In this document: positions 47,939-55,141 of the stretch, piece by piece | How positions within the stretch are numbered: position 1 is the stretch's first letter | Layout of the letters: each line of letters starts with the position of its first letter | Source: Alphaproteobacteria bacterium | GTDB taxonomy: Bacteria > Pseudomonadota > Alphaproteobacteria > Micropepsales > Micropepsaceae | Length of the DNA: 64,000 nucleotides | Reading direction: 5' to 3' | Assembly: GCA_016124635.1 (NCBI GenBank) | Contig: WGNJ01000001.1 | Coordinates: forward strand, 62,001-126,000 | Position numbers and translations under genes: made by a program | Notes under the pieces: generated by a model | What the model was told of the DNA's origin: nothing | Databases searched by the model: none | Seen by the model: the letters and a program-made list of their open reading frames with translations, nothing else

Positions 47939-49111
47939 ATGATTGAACCGGTGACGACGACAGAAGGCTTGGCCGCGGCCTGCGAGCGGTTGGCGCAGGC
48001 CCCCTACGTGGCGCTCGATACCGAGTTCATGCGCGACACGACCTATTGGCCCAAGCTCTGCCTGATCCAGGCGGCGACACCGAGCATTGCCGTCGTCATC
48101 GACCCATTGGCAGAAGGCATCGATCTCACGCCCCTGGTCGAGGTGCTGCGCAATCCGGACGTGATCAAGGTCTTCCACGCCTCGCGACAGGATATCGAGA
48201 TCTTCTTCCACCAAACCCGGACAATCCCGGCGCCGCTGTTCGACACCCAGGTCGCGGCAATGGTTTGCGGCTTCGGCGATGCGGCGGCCTATGAGACGCT
48301 GGTGCGCGAACTCGCCCACGCGCAGATCGACAAGTCGTCGCGCTTCACCGACTGGAGCCGCCGCCCACTGAGCGAAAAACAGCTCGCTTACGCGCTGTCT
48401 GACGTGACCCACCTGTGCCGCGTTTACGAGGCGCTGCAGCGCCAACTTGCCAAGAGCGGTCGTTCGCACTGGCTCGAGGAAGAAATGTCGGTGCTTCGCG
48501 CGCCCGAGACCTATGAGCTCAAGCCGGAAGATGCCTGGCGTCGGCTCAAGATGCGTGGAGGCAATCGGCGCTTCACGGCCGTTCTGATGGAAGTCGCCGC
48601 CTGGCGCGAGCGCGTCGCACAAGATCGCAACGTTCCACGCTCGCGCGTTCTGAAGGACGAAGCTTTGTTCGAAATCGCGGCCCAGGCGCCGCAATCGATC
48701 GACGACCTCGACGCATTGCGAGGCGTTCCAAAGGGCTTCGCCGGATCGCGCGTGGCGCAGAGTCTCGTCGACGCGGTGCGCACCGGCTTGAGCCTCCCCG
48801 CCTCCGCCGTACCTGAGATTGAGCGCGGCCCGCCGCCCCAAGTCTCCGGCGCCATCGCCGACATGTTGCGCGTGCTGCTGAAGATTCGCTGCGAGGAGCA
48901 CGGCGTTGCGCAGAAACTGATTGCATCTTCCGCCGACCTCGACGCCATCGCAGCCGATGACAAGGCCGATGTCGCAGCTCTTTCCGGTTGGCGCCGCGAA
49001 ATCTTTGGTGAGGCCGCCATCGAGCTCAAACGAGGCCGCGTCGCGTTGGGCATGCGCGGCCGCCGCGCCGTCGTCATCGCCGTCGAAAACCTGGCTTCTG
49101 CGAAAACCTGA
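47939..49111 (+). CDS. rnd: Ribonuclease D
   Basis: A 3'-5' exoribonuclease for tRNA 3'-end maturation. It is 390 residues. The DEDDy motifs are DTEFMRDTTYWP (D, E), VFHASRQDIEIFF (D) and YALSDVTHL (Y, D). One HRDC domain (residues about 205-285) and a C-terminal region (VSGAIADMLRVLLKIRCEEH) complete it. ATG 47939 is chosen over the upstream open frame, which overlaps aspS. Confidence 0.95.
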   Translation: MIEPVTTTEGLAAACERLAQAPYVALDTEFMRDTTYWPKLCLIQAATPSIAVVIDPLAEGIDLTPLVEVLRNPDVIKVFHASRQDIEIFFHQTRTIPAPLFDTQVAAMVCGFGDAAAYETLVRELAHAQIDKSSRFTDWSRRPLSEKQLAYALSDVTHLCRVYEALQRQLAKSGRSHWLEEEMSVLRAPETYELKPEDAWRRLKMRGGNRRFTAVLMEVAAWRERVAQDRNVPRSRVLKDEALFEIAAQAPQSIDDLDALRGVPKGFAGSRVAQSLVDAVRTGLSLPASAVPEIERGPPPQVSGAIADMLRVLLKIRCEEHGVAQKLIASSADLDAIAADDKADVAALSGWRREIFGEAAIELKRGRVALGMRGRRAVVIAVENLASAKT

Positions 49112-49274
49112 GACGCGCCGGCACAGAAATTGTGCACAGTTTCATCAGCCGGTGATGCCATTCCGCCGCAGCCCGTCGCAGAATGGCGGACAGCGCAGGG
49201 CCGCAACTTCCGAAATTCACAGGCGCTAGAGCCGCGGCGCGGGGCTTTCCCCTCGCGCCAAATGATTGATAAAT

Positions 49275-50444
49275 ATGGCCGAGTCTGATCGGGAGCGGCG
49301 TGTGGCCGACATCTTCTTATCCTATGCGCGCGAAGACCACGCTCGCGCCGAGCAAATTGCCAAGGCGCTGATCGCGGCCGGCTATGAGGTGTTCTGGGAC
49401 GTCGAGATCCCGCCCGGCAAAAGCTGGGCCGACGTGCTCGAGGAGAAGCTCGCCGTCTCGAAGGCGGCGATTGTCTTGTGGAGCAAGATTTCGGCGGCCT
49501 CCAAATGGGTGCGCGAAGAAGCTCGCGTTGCCCATGATCGCGGCAAGCTCATTCCCGTGCAGATCGATGGCACGTCGCCGCCCTTCGGCTTCGGCGAAAT
49601 CCAAGCAGCCGATTTGAAGGGTTGGCGCGGCGACACGAGCGATCCTCAATGGCGCGCATTGTTGAGCGCAGTATCGACGGCCGTCGCGCGGCCGCCGGCG
49701 ACGCCGTTGCCGAACGCGCAAACGGTCACACATGCGCGCGCAACGCCTCCGAGCGTCGCGGCCGATCCCACCGCTCCGGCGCCGTCAAGCTCTTGGTTCA
49801 ACCCGTCGATGCGAGGCTATCTGCTGGCGGGCGTCGGTATCGTGGCGCTGCTTGGTGCGCTCGCTCTGCGTTTCATGCCCGAACAGCCGTCAACCCCGCC
49901 CAGCACAACTGTGACAGATGGGAGTTCGTCGTCGACGACGAGTGCGAGACAAGAACCTGGCGAGGCAACCTCACCGACCGACACGCCGAGCACGGCGACA
50001 GTCCCTTCCGAATCTGCGGACACGTCATCGGACGCCGGCGAAACACTTTCAAAGGGCGTCACTCGCGCCGAGATTCGCGACTATCTCGCGGCTCACGGTT
50101 ACGAGGCCAAAATCACGACCGACGCGAACAACAATTCGATCGTCAAGACCACCGTCGACGGCGTCACCTTCAACGTCTACTTTTACGATTGCCAGGGCGA
50201 ACGTTGTCCGCAGATTCAATTCTCCGCCGGTTGGAGAATGCCGAGCCCGCCGACGCCCGAGCTGGTCAACGACTGGAATCGGTCGAAGCGGCTGGCCCGC
50301 GCCTACACCAGCGAGAAGGGCGACGAGCTCTTCATCGAGGTGGATCTCGATTTGGAGAACACGACCTCAAACGCGCAGATAAACGAATATTTGCGTGTCT
50401 GGAAAATTCTGCTTGGAAATTTCAAGAAGCACTTCTCGCTTTGA
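49275..50444 (+). CDS. Transmembrane TIR-YbjN fusion protein
   Basis: A 389-residue single-pass membrane protein. Residues about 10-135 are a TIR domain (ADIFLSYAREDHARAEQIAK, GYEVFWDVEIPPGKSW) with Glu81 in SKWVREEA at the position of the NADase catalytic Glu. Residues 140-175 form a Pro/Ala linker. A transmembrane helix lies at 182-200 (YLLAGVGIVALLGALALRF), then a Ser/Thr/Pro-rich segment (about 205-255), then a YbjN-type domain at about 260-389 (VTFNVYFYDCQGERCPQIQF, WNRSKRLARAYTSEKGDE) with Cys306 and Cys311. The topology puts TIR in the cytosol and YbjN outside. ATG 49275 is preferred; TTG 49266 would add three residues. No known partner lies alongside. Confidence 0.88.
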   Translation: MAESDRERRVADIFLSYAREDHARAEQIAKALIAAGYEVFWDVEIPPGKSWADVLEEKLAVSKAAIVLWSKISAASKWVREEARVAHDRGKLIPVQIDGTSPPFGFGEIQAADLKGWRGDTSDPQWRALLSAVSTAVARPPATPLPNAQTVTHARATPPSVAADPTAPAPSSSWFNPSMRGYLLAGVGIVALLGALALRFMPEQPSTPPSTTVTDGSSSSTTSARQEPGEATSPTDTPSTATVPSESADTSSDAGETLSKGVTRAEIRDYLAAHGYEAKITTDANNNSIVKTTVDGVTFNVYFYDCQGERCPQIQFSAGWRMPSPPTPELVNDWNRSKRLARAYTSEKGDELFIEVDLDLENTTSNAQINEYLRVWKILLGNFKKHFSL

Positions 50445-50483
50445 GAAGCAGCCCCTCGGACGAGGGGCCGCCGGAATCTCGTT

Positions 50484-50879
50484 TTAGCCGTTGCGGCACT
50501 CGCGCGGCGGAGCTTCCCATCCCCCGGCATTGCGGCACTCGCGAGCCGAACTCCACCAGTCGTGACGGCCCTTCTTGCAGCAGACCCGCTTATTCCAATC
50601 GCCACCGGTCCAACCAAACCAGCGGTGGTCCCAGCTCTCGTTCCAGTCGTCACGGCATTCGCGATTGCGAACCTGGTGCCCGCCGGCACGAGCGCAAGCC
50701 CGTCGCGTCGTAAACCAATCCTGCCACCCGCGCTTACAACAGATGCGGTCGTTCCGCGCCGCGACTTGATAAGGCGCCGCGTCGGCCACCGTCGAACGAT
50801 TGGTCGAACCTGCGAACGAACTCGACGGAGCAACACCGAGAAGCGCTAGGCAGACAGCGAACGTCAGATATTTGAGCAT
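50484..50879 (-). CDS. Secreted protein with duplicated cysteine module
   Basis: A 131-residue protein with a signal peptide (MLKYLTFAVCLALLGVAPSS) and two internal repeats, residues about 46-76 and 99-129, each with the spacing CC-x13-C-x12-C and a DWF/DWW core, ending RECRD/RECRN. Eight mature cysteines suggest disulfide-bonded domains outside the cytoplasm. The Shine-Dalgarno GGAGGAG is strong. I do not recognise the family. It converges with the TIR-YbjN gene. Confidence 0.8.
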   Translation of the reverse strand: MLKYLTFAVCLALLGVAPSSSFAGSTNRSTVADAAPYQVAARNDRICCKRGWQDWFTTRRACARAGGHQVRNRECRDDWNESWDHRWFGWTGGDWNKRVCCKKGRHDWWSSARECRNAGGWEAPPRECRNG

Positions 50880-51063
50880 GAACTCCTCCAGATACGGGTC
50901 TCGTGCAAGGACGCACGCCTGCCCGTCATGATCTGCGAAGCATGCACGAAGCCATTGAATTCACGAAGGTTTTTGGTTTGAAACGCCGGCGCGAACGAGG
51001 TTGTGTGGACGCGACAAGGAACTCGTCGGCTGCAGCAAATCCGCCGCTTGATTTTCCAAGCGC
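50880..51063. other. Divergent intergenic region
   Basis: Gap between the cysteine-module gene and the ArsR gene. Apart from the AT-rich operator at 51064-51091, I see no RNA gene or repeat. It probably holds both promoters. Confidence 0.4.
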
Positions 51064-51091
51064 TTATATATAACATACACGTTATATAACG
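51064..51091. promoter_or_regulatory. AT-rich double palindrome, likely ArsR operator
   Basis: Two palindromes, TTATATATAA (51064-51073) and CGTTATATAACG (51080-51091), lie 13-40 bases before the ArsR start in an otherwise GC-rich region. The position over the promoter suggests an autoregulatory operator. Confidence 0.55.
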
Positions 51092-51103
51092 AAGTGATGA
51101 CAT

Positions 51104-51472
51104 ATGCGCGGTCTCGACACAACCTTTGCTGCCCTCGCCGATCCGACGCGCCGCGCAATTCTTGCACGGCTTTCACTCGGTGAGGCGACGGTCATGGAAC
51201 TCGCCGAACCGTTCGAAATGACCCAACCGGCCATCTCACGCCATCTCAAGGTGCTGGAACAGGCTGGCCTCATCGCGCGCCGCATCGACGGTACGAGGCG
51301 ACCGTGCCGCCTCGCGCGCGACGGCATCGACCAGATCGACAAATGGCTCTCGCAGCTGCGCAAGGCGCTGTCGGCAAACTACGACCGGCTGGATGCGATT
51401 TTGGCCGCGTCGGCGGAGCAAATCGACAAGCGCACAGCCAAACGCTCACCCAAACGAAAGGGCAAAAGATGA
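51104..51472 (+). CDS. ArsR-family regulator
   Basis: A 122-residue winged-helix repressor (FAALADPTRRAILARLSLGE, MTQPAISRHLKVLEQAGLIA) with a basic tail (KRTAKRSPKRKGKR). It belongs to the non-metal ArsR group usually paired with an SRPBCC/AHSA1 protein, as here; the stop overlaps the next start by 4 bases. Cysteines for a metal site are lacking. Probable autorepressor via the AT-rich operator. Confidence 0.88.
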   Translation: MRGLDTTFAALADPTRRAILARLSLGEATVMELAEPFEMTQPAISRHLKVLEQAGLIARRIDGTRRPCRLARDGIDQIDKWLSQLRKALSANYDRLDAILAASAEQIDKRTAKRSPKRKGKR

Positions 51473-51948
51473 CGAAATTGACGCTCAAGACCGAAGGCGA
51501 CCGTTACGTCGTGGTCACGCGGCGCTTCGCGGCTTCGCCGGCCCAGGTCTACCGCGCCCATATCGATCCGGAAATCATCAAGAAGTGGATGCTCGGGCCC
51601 GACGGCTGGACGATGCCCGTTTGCATCAACGACGCGCGTCCGGGCGGCAAGATTCGCTACGAATGGACCAACGGCCAGGGCGGCGGCTTCTATCTCACAG
51701 GCGAGTTCATAAGGCTGGAACCGCCGCATCGCATCGTCCATGTCGAGCGCATGCACCTTCCCGACCCCACGCCGGACAACCACGTCGAAACGACATTCGA
51801 GAAGGATGGCACCGGCACGCTGATGACGATGCGCATGACCCTACCCGACCCGGCGACGCGCGAAGCGATGCTGAAGAGCGGAATGGAGCACGGTATGGAA
51901 GCCGGCTACCTGCGGCTCGAGCGCATGGCCAAGGAAGGAGATTTCTGA
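51469..51948 (+). CDS. SRPBCC (AHSA1-type) protein
   Basis: A 159-residue START-like domain protein (YVVVTRRFAASPAQVYRAHI, DPEIIKKWMLGPDGW, MEHGMEAGYLRLERMA). Such proteins have a hydrophobic pocket and are commonly coupled to ArsR regulators; ligand unknown. Start ATG 51469 overlaps the ArsR stop (ATGA). It converges with the XRE gene 34 bases away. Confidence 0.88.
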   Translation: MTKLTLKTEGDRYVVVTRRFAASPAQVYRAHIDPEIIKKWMLGPDGWTMPVCINDARPGGKIRYEWTNGQGGGFYLTGEFIRLEPPHRIVHVERMHLPDPTPDNHVETTFEKDGTGTLMTMRMTLPDPATREAMLKSGMEHGMEAGYLRLERMAKEGDF

Positions 51949-51981
51949 CGGCGAACGGCTCTCCTCTGCTTTCCTTGCGCT

Positions 51982-52251
51982 TCAATCGCTTGGTTTTGTT
52001 CTCCCTCTTGAAGGCCGAAGCAATTCCGACGGCTCGACATCCAGCGCCTCGGCAAGGCGCTGGATGATCTTGAGCGAGGCCGAATAGATGCAATGTTCGA
52101 GCTGCCAGACGTAAATTCGGCCGACGTTCGCTTTTTCTGCCAGTTCTTGCTGCGTCAGTCCGCGCTCGACGCGCAACCGATACAAATTGGCCGCAAAAAC
52201 GGCGCGCAAATCCGTTGGATCTGCTTTCTCCGCCATCTTCATGATGCTCAA
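51982..52251 (-). CDS. XRE-family DNA-binding regulator
   Basis: An 89-residue HTH_3 protein (LYRLRVERGLTQQELAEKAN, VGRIYVWQLEHCIYSASLKI). The TTG start at 52251 overlaps the TonB receptor stop by 4 bases; ATG 52242 is an alternative. It is the last gene of the receptor operon, so it may regulate that operon or respond to the same signal. With no sensor domain, its signal is unknown. Confidence 0.82.
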   Translation of the reverse strand: MSIMKMAEKADPTDLRAVFAANLYRLRVERGLTQQELAEKANVGRIYVWQLEHCIYSASLKIIQRLAEALDVEPSELLRPSRGRTKPSD

Positions 52252-54278
52252 TAGGTCACCCGCCCAACGACGCGAATGTCCCGACCGGGCATCTCCACCA
52301 CGTCGTGCACGAACGAGGACGCATTGCGCTCTACCTGGTCGGTGAGATTGCGGCCCACCAGAGACAGATCGAATGCATGATCGCCGTCGTCATAGACCCG
52401 ATAGGTGATGTCGGCGCTGAGATCGGTGTACGCGGGAGTCGGCAGTTCGAACAGACCGACCTTGTCCTGCTTTTCGACTCTGAATAGCCGAACGGCTGCG
52501 GACAACCGATCATCTTCGAGGTAGAGGCCCGGTCCATAACGCAGCGGCATCTCGCGCGGCACATTGCCGCCGTTCGAGAGCGTGCCCCGCACATAGTCCA
52601 CTTGCGCCGAAACGCCGAACACGTAGTCGCCGAGTTTCGCCAGGTCGTAGCGGCCTTGGGCCTCCGCTCCCCAAAAGCGCGCATCCTGCTGAACGTAAAA
52701 AAGCTCCTTCAGCGGATGTCCTGCATCCTCAAACGCCTGGCATGCACCCGTATCGTCGCAAAAGTTGCCGGTGAGCTGCCCGAAGATGAATCCGTCATAA
52801 AGTGCACCCCACAAAGCGGCGCGCAACTGGAACGGGCCTGTTTCGTAGGTGATTGCCGCCTCGAGTGAGTTCGCGCGCTCTAGTCCAAGTCCCGGGTCGC
52901 CGATCTCATAAGTTTGCGGGCCGTCGTGCCCACCGATCGCAAACAACTCGGGCAGATCAGGGACGCGTGCGGCGCTCGTGGCTGTCAGCTGGAATGTGGC
53001 GGCATCCGTTGGAGTCCATGCGAGGCTCGCCGATGCACTAAAGGGCGCGTAGTCGCTCGAAGTCGGTACGCCGCTGATCGGCGTCCCCTCGCGCCTAGCC
53101 CCCTCTACGCGAGCGGACGCTTCAAGCTCCCACTGCGGCCCGAACGGGAATCGCGCGAACACATAGCCGGCGACGCCCTGTGCCGTCGATGGACTCAAAT
53201 AGTCGGCCGCGTCGCCGAGCGCCGAGAAGTCCCGATGCTGAACTTGCAAGCCAAGCGCAACGGCGGACGCCGGACCGATGGCACCGAAGATCGCCTCGGC
53301 TCGGCTATCGACCTCATCGTTCAAGAATGTCGACTCGATATCGCCGGTCGCGGGATCGACCTCGTCGTGGTGATACCGTGCGTAGGCCGCCTCGACAGTT
53401 ACGCGCTGAAGCAGTCCTGCATTCGCATTCCAAATCCCGCGCGTCAGATACTTGTCTTGGCGCATGTCGATGAATGTCGTGTCCGAGGCGATGCCGTAGG
53501 TCGCGTCGTAGTGCGCGTACGCGCCGCCAAAGGATCCTTGCTCGCCGCTATAAGCCGTGCCCAAAGAATAGCCGTCGGTCTTGGCATATGAATTGACCTG
53601 CTTCCCGTCCGGCGTGTCGTAGTCGCTCGCGTGGCGCAGGAAGCCGTCGGCATGAACCGCGAAGCCTTCGCTGCCGAATGTGGTTTGAAAACCGCCGGCC
53701 CCTTCGTTGGCATTCGAGCCGTAAATGCCGTCGACTTCGCCCGTGACGCCGTCGATTGGACGGTCGGGAATGCGTCCGTTTATGACGTTGATCACGCCCC
53801 CGATCGCTTGGCTGCCGTACCGCAGCGTCGCCGCCCCGCGCACAATCTCGATGCGGCTGGCGGAGAAGATGTCGATCGGCGTCCCGTGGTCGGGACCGAT
53901 CTCCGCCACATCAAGGCTCCCGACCCCATTCTCAGTCAACAGAACGCGCGTCGCGTCGAACCCGCGGACGACGGGCCGGTTGGCGCCGGCGGTAAAGCCC
54001 GTCCCGGAAACGCCAGGCTGCTTCTCCAACGCATCGCCAATTGAAGCGCCGCCGTTCTTCAACCCTTCGTCGCGGCTGATCGTATCGACGACCTTCGAGA
54101 ACTTGTCGTTGGACTTGGCGAGCGGCGAAGCGGTGACCACCACCTTTTCGATCGGCTGATGATCTTTGTCTTGCGCCGGCGCAGCCGGCGTTTCATCGGC
54201 GCGGGAGACGGAAGGCACCGCCGCCGACATCATTAGCAGCGCGCAGAACGCTGGCAGCGTACGAACAGAATTCGACAT
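52248..54278 (-). CDS. TonB-dependent outer-membrane receptor, ZnuD-like
   Basis: A 676-residue outer-membrane receptor with a signal peptide (MSNSVRTLPAFCALLMMSAA), a TonB-box-type segment EKVVVTASPL, the plug (RPVVRGFDATRVLLTENGVG, IEIVRGAATLRYGSQAIGGV) and a beta-barrel ending VVGRVTY with terminal aromatic. The plug resembles ZnuD-type zinc receptors; a histidine-rich loop is not evident, so the metal is not settled. ATG 54278 is preferred over the upstream frame. Operon order: small membrane protein, receptor, XRE regulator. Confidence 0.85.
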   Translation of the reverse strand: MSNSVRTLPAFCALLMMSAAVPSVSRADETPAAPAQDKDHQPIEKVVVTASPLAKSNDKFSKVVDTISRDEGLKNGGASIGDALEKQPGVSGTGFTAGANRPVVRGFDATRVLLTENGVGSLDVAEIGPDHGTPIDIFSASRIEIVRGAATLRYGSQAIGGVINVINGRIPDRPIDGVTGEVDGIYGSNANEGAGGFQTTFGSEGFAVHADGFLRHASDYDTPDGKQVNSYAKTDGYSLGTAYSGEQGSFGGAYAHYDATYGIASDTTFIDMRQDKYLTRGIWNANAGLLQRVTVEAAYARYHHDEVDPATGDIESTFLNDEVDSRAEAIFGAIGPASAVALGLQVQHRDFSALGDAADYLSPSTAQGVAGYVFARFPFGPQWELEASARVEGARREGTPISGVPTSSDYAPFSASASLAWTPTDAATFQLTATSAARVPDLPELFAIGGHDGPQTYEIGDPGLGLERANSLEAAITYETGPFQLRAALWGALYDGFIFGQLTGNFCDDTGACQAFEDAGHPLKELFYVQQDARFWGAEAQGRYDLAKLGDYVFGVSAQVDYVRGTLSNGGNVPREMPLRYGPGLYLEDDRLSAAVRLFRVEKQDKVGLFELPTPAYTDLSADITYRVYDDGDHAFDLSLVGRNLTDQVERNASSFVHDVVEMPGRDIRVVGRVTY

Positions 54279-54406
54279 AATACTTCCCCAAAATCGCGTG
54301 TCTGATTGGCTGGAGTCGCGCCGGCGCAAGTGCACGCCAGGCGACTATTCGCGTTGCTGCAGGCGCGCGTTCTCACGCACGAGACACAAGCGCCTGCGAT
54401 GGCCCG

Positions 54407-54841
54407 TTAGGCCTTGGAGAAGTCGGGTGGCGGCGCGCGGCTGCGCCAATTGAGCGCGATGAGCGCGACCGGTCGCGCCTCACGGCGCTGAACGGCGGCA
54501 CGCTCGGCGCGAAGTGTCGGAAGAGCGAGAACAATTCCCGATCCGGCGACGTAGCTATGACACGCGGCAACAAGCTTGCTGATCGGGCAATCTTGGTCGC
54601 CAAGGGGCGCTTTGCTCTTTCCGGGTGCTTTGCTGGCGGACAGCCCGAAAAGGGCCTGCTCTTTCGCGTCAATGCCGATGTGGAAGTGCGCAGCCGCGAG
54701 CTGTGCTTGCGACAAGAAGGCGAACATCAACCCGAAGATAAAAATTCGCCGCACATCCACCTGCGACGTCCATCTCCGAACTTGTGCCGAAAGGCTTTTC
54801 ACCGCGTCACGCTTGCCGTCTTCGTCCGACTTGCGATGCAT
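54407..54841 (-). CDS. Small membrane/secreted protein of metal-receptor operon
   Basis: A protein of about 144 residues from ATG 54841 (MHRKSDED) with one hydrophobic segment (RRIFIFGLMFAFLSQAQLAA) followed by AHFHIG, a DCPISKLVAAC Cys pair, and a C-terminal WRSRAPPPDF motif. This layout resembles DUF2946-type proteins found beside metal TonB receptors; the match is by eye only. It is upstream of the receptor (128-base gap), likely the first gene of the operon. A longer start (54919) is less likely. Confidence 0.55.
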   Translation of the reverse strand: MHRKSDEDGKRDAVKSLSAQVRRWTSQVDVRRIFIFGLMFAFLSQAQLAAAHFHIGIDAKEQALFGLSASKAPGKSKAPLGDQDCPISKLVAACHSYVAGSGIVLALPTLRAERAAVQRREARPVALIALNWRSRAPPPDFSKA

Positions 54842-54934
54842 CTCACACGTAGATGCGCAACACAACGTTAATGCGCGACAACAGATCGTGAAACCGCTCG
54901 GCTTCGTGCAACCATGCAACGCTTAGAACCGATG

Positions 54935-54954
54935 TCTTATCGTATGCGATAAGA
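54935..54954. promoter_or_regulatory. TCTTATCG-TATG-CGATAAGA palindrome
   Basis: A perfect 8-4-8 inverted repeat 94 bases upstream of the first gene of the TonB-receptor operon. The same core recurs at 57476-57491 upstream of the S9 peptidase. On the coding strand both read AATCTTATCG-N4-CGATAA. Likely a repressor or activator site shared by the two transcription units. Confidence 0.65.
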
Positions 54955-55092
54955 TTTACCGCTCAATCGCATGAGAATAGTCGAGCAACGGCATCTCCAA
55001 ACTATGACGCTATTCTTTGAGAGCCTGCACATTTTCAAAAAGCGCCGCAATGACGTTCGATCCGCTTGACCGAACGCTCATTTAACAAGGGC

Positions 55093-55127
55093 CGGCGAGA
55101 AGCCCCGACAAAGTCGGGCCCTCGCCG
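55093..55127 (-). terminator. Two-part hairpin after the peptidase gene
   Basis: Outer stem CGGCGAG/CTCGCCG (55093-55099, 55121-55127) and inner stem CCCGAC/GTCGGG around AAA (55104-55118), 15 bases after the S9 peptidase stop. No T-run follows on the minus strand, so it may only stabilise the 3' end. Confidence 0.45.
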
Positions 55128-55141
55128 TTGCGCAAGTCGCG

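Larger units (their letters stand above)
54842..55141. other. Gap between receptor operon and peptidase gene
   Basis: 300 bases that contain the 54935-54954 palindrome near the receptor-operon promoter and the 55093-55127 hairpin just after the peptidase gene. I see no gene in it. Confidence 0.5.

Noticed and set aside
50451-50468. GCCCCTCG-GA-CGAGGGGC hairpin after the TIR-YbjN gene as a terminator
   Set aside because: A stable stem, but no T-run on either strand; a terminator call is unsupported, though it may still end transcripts.
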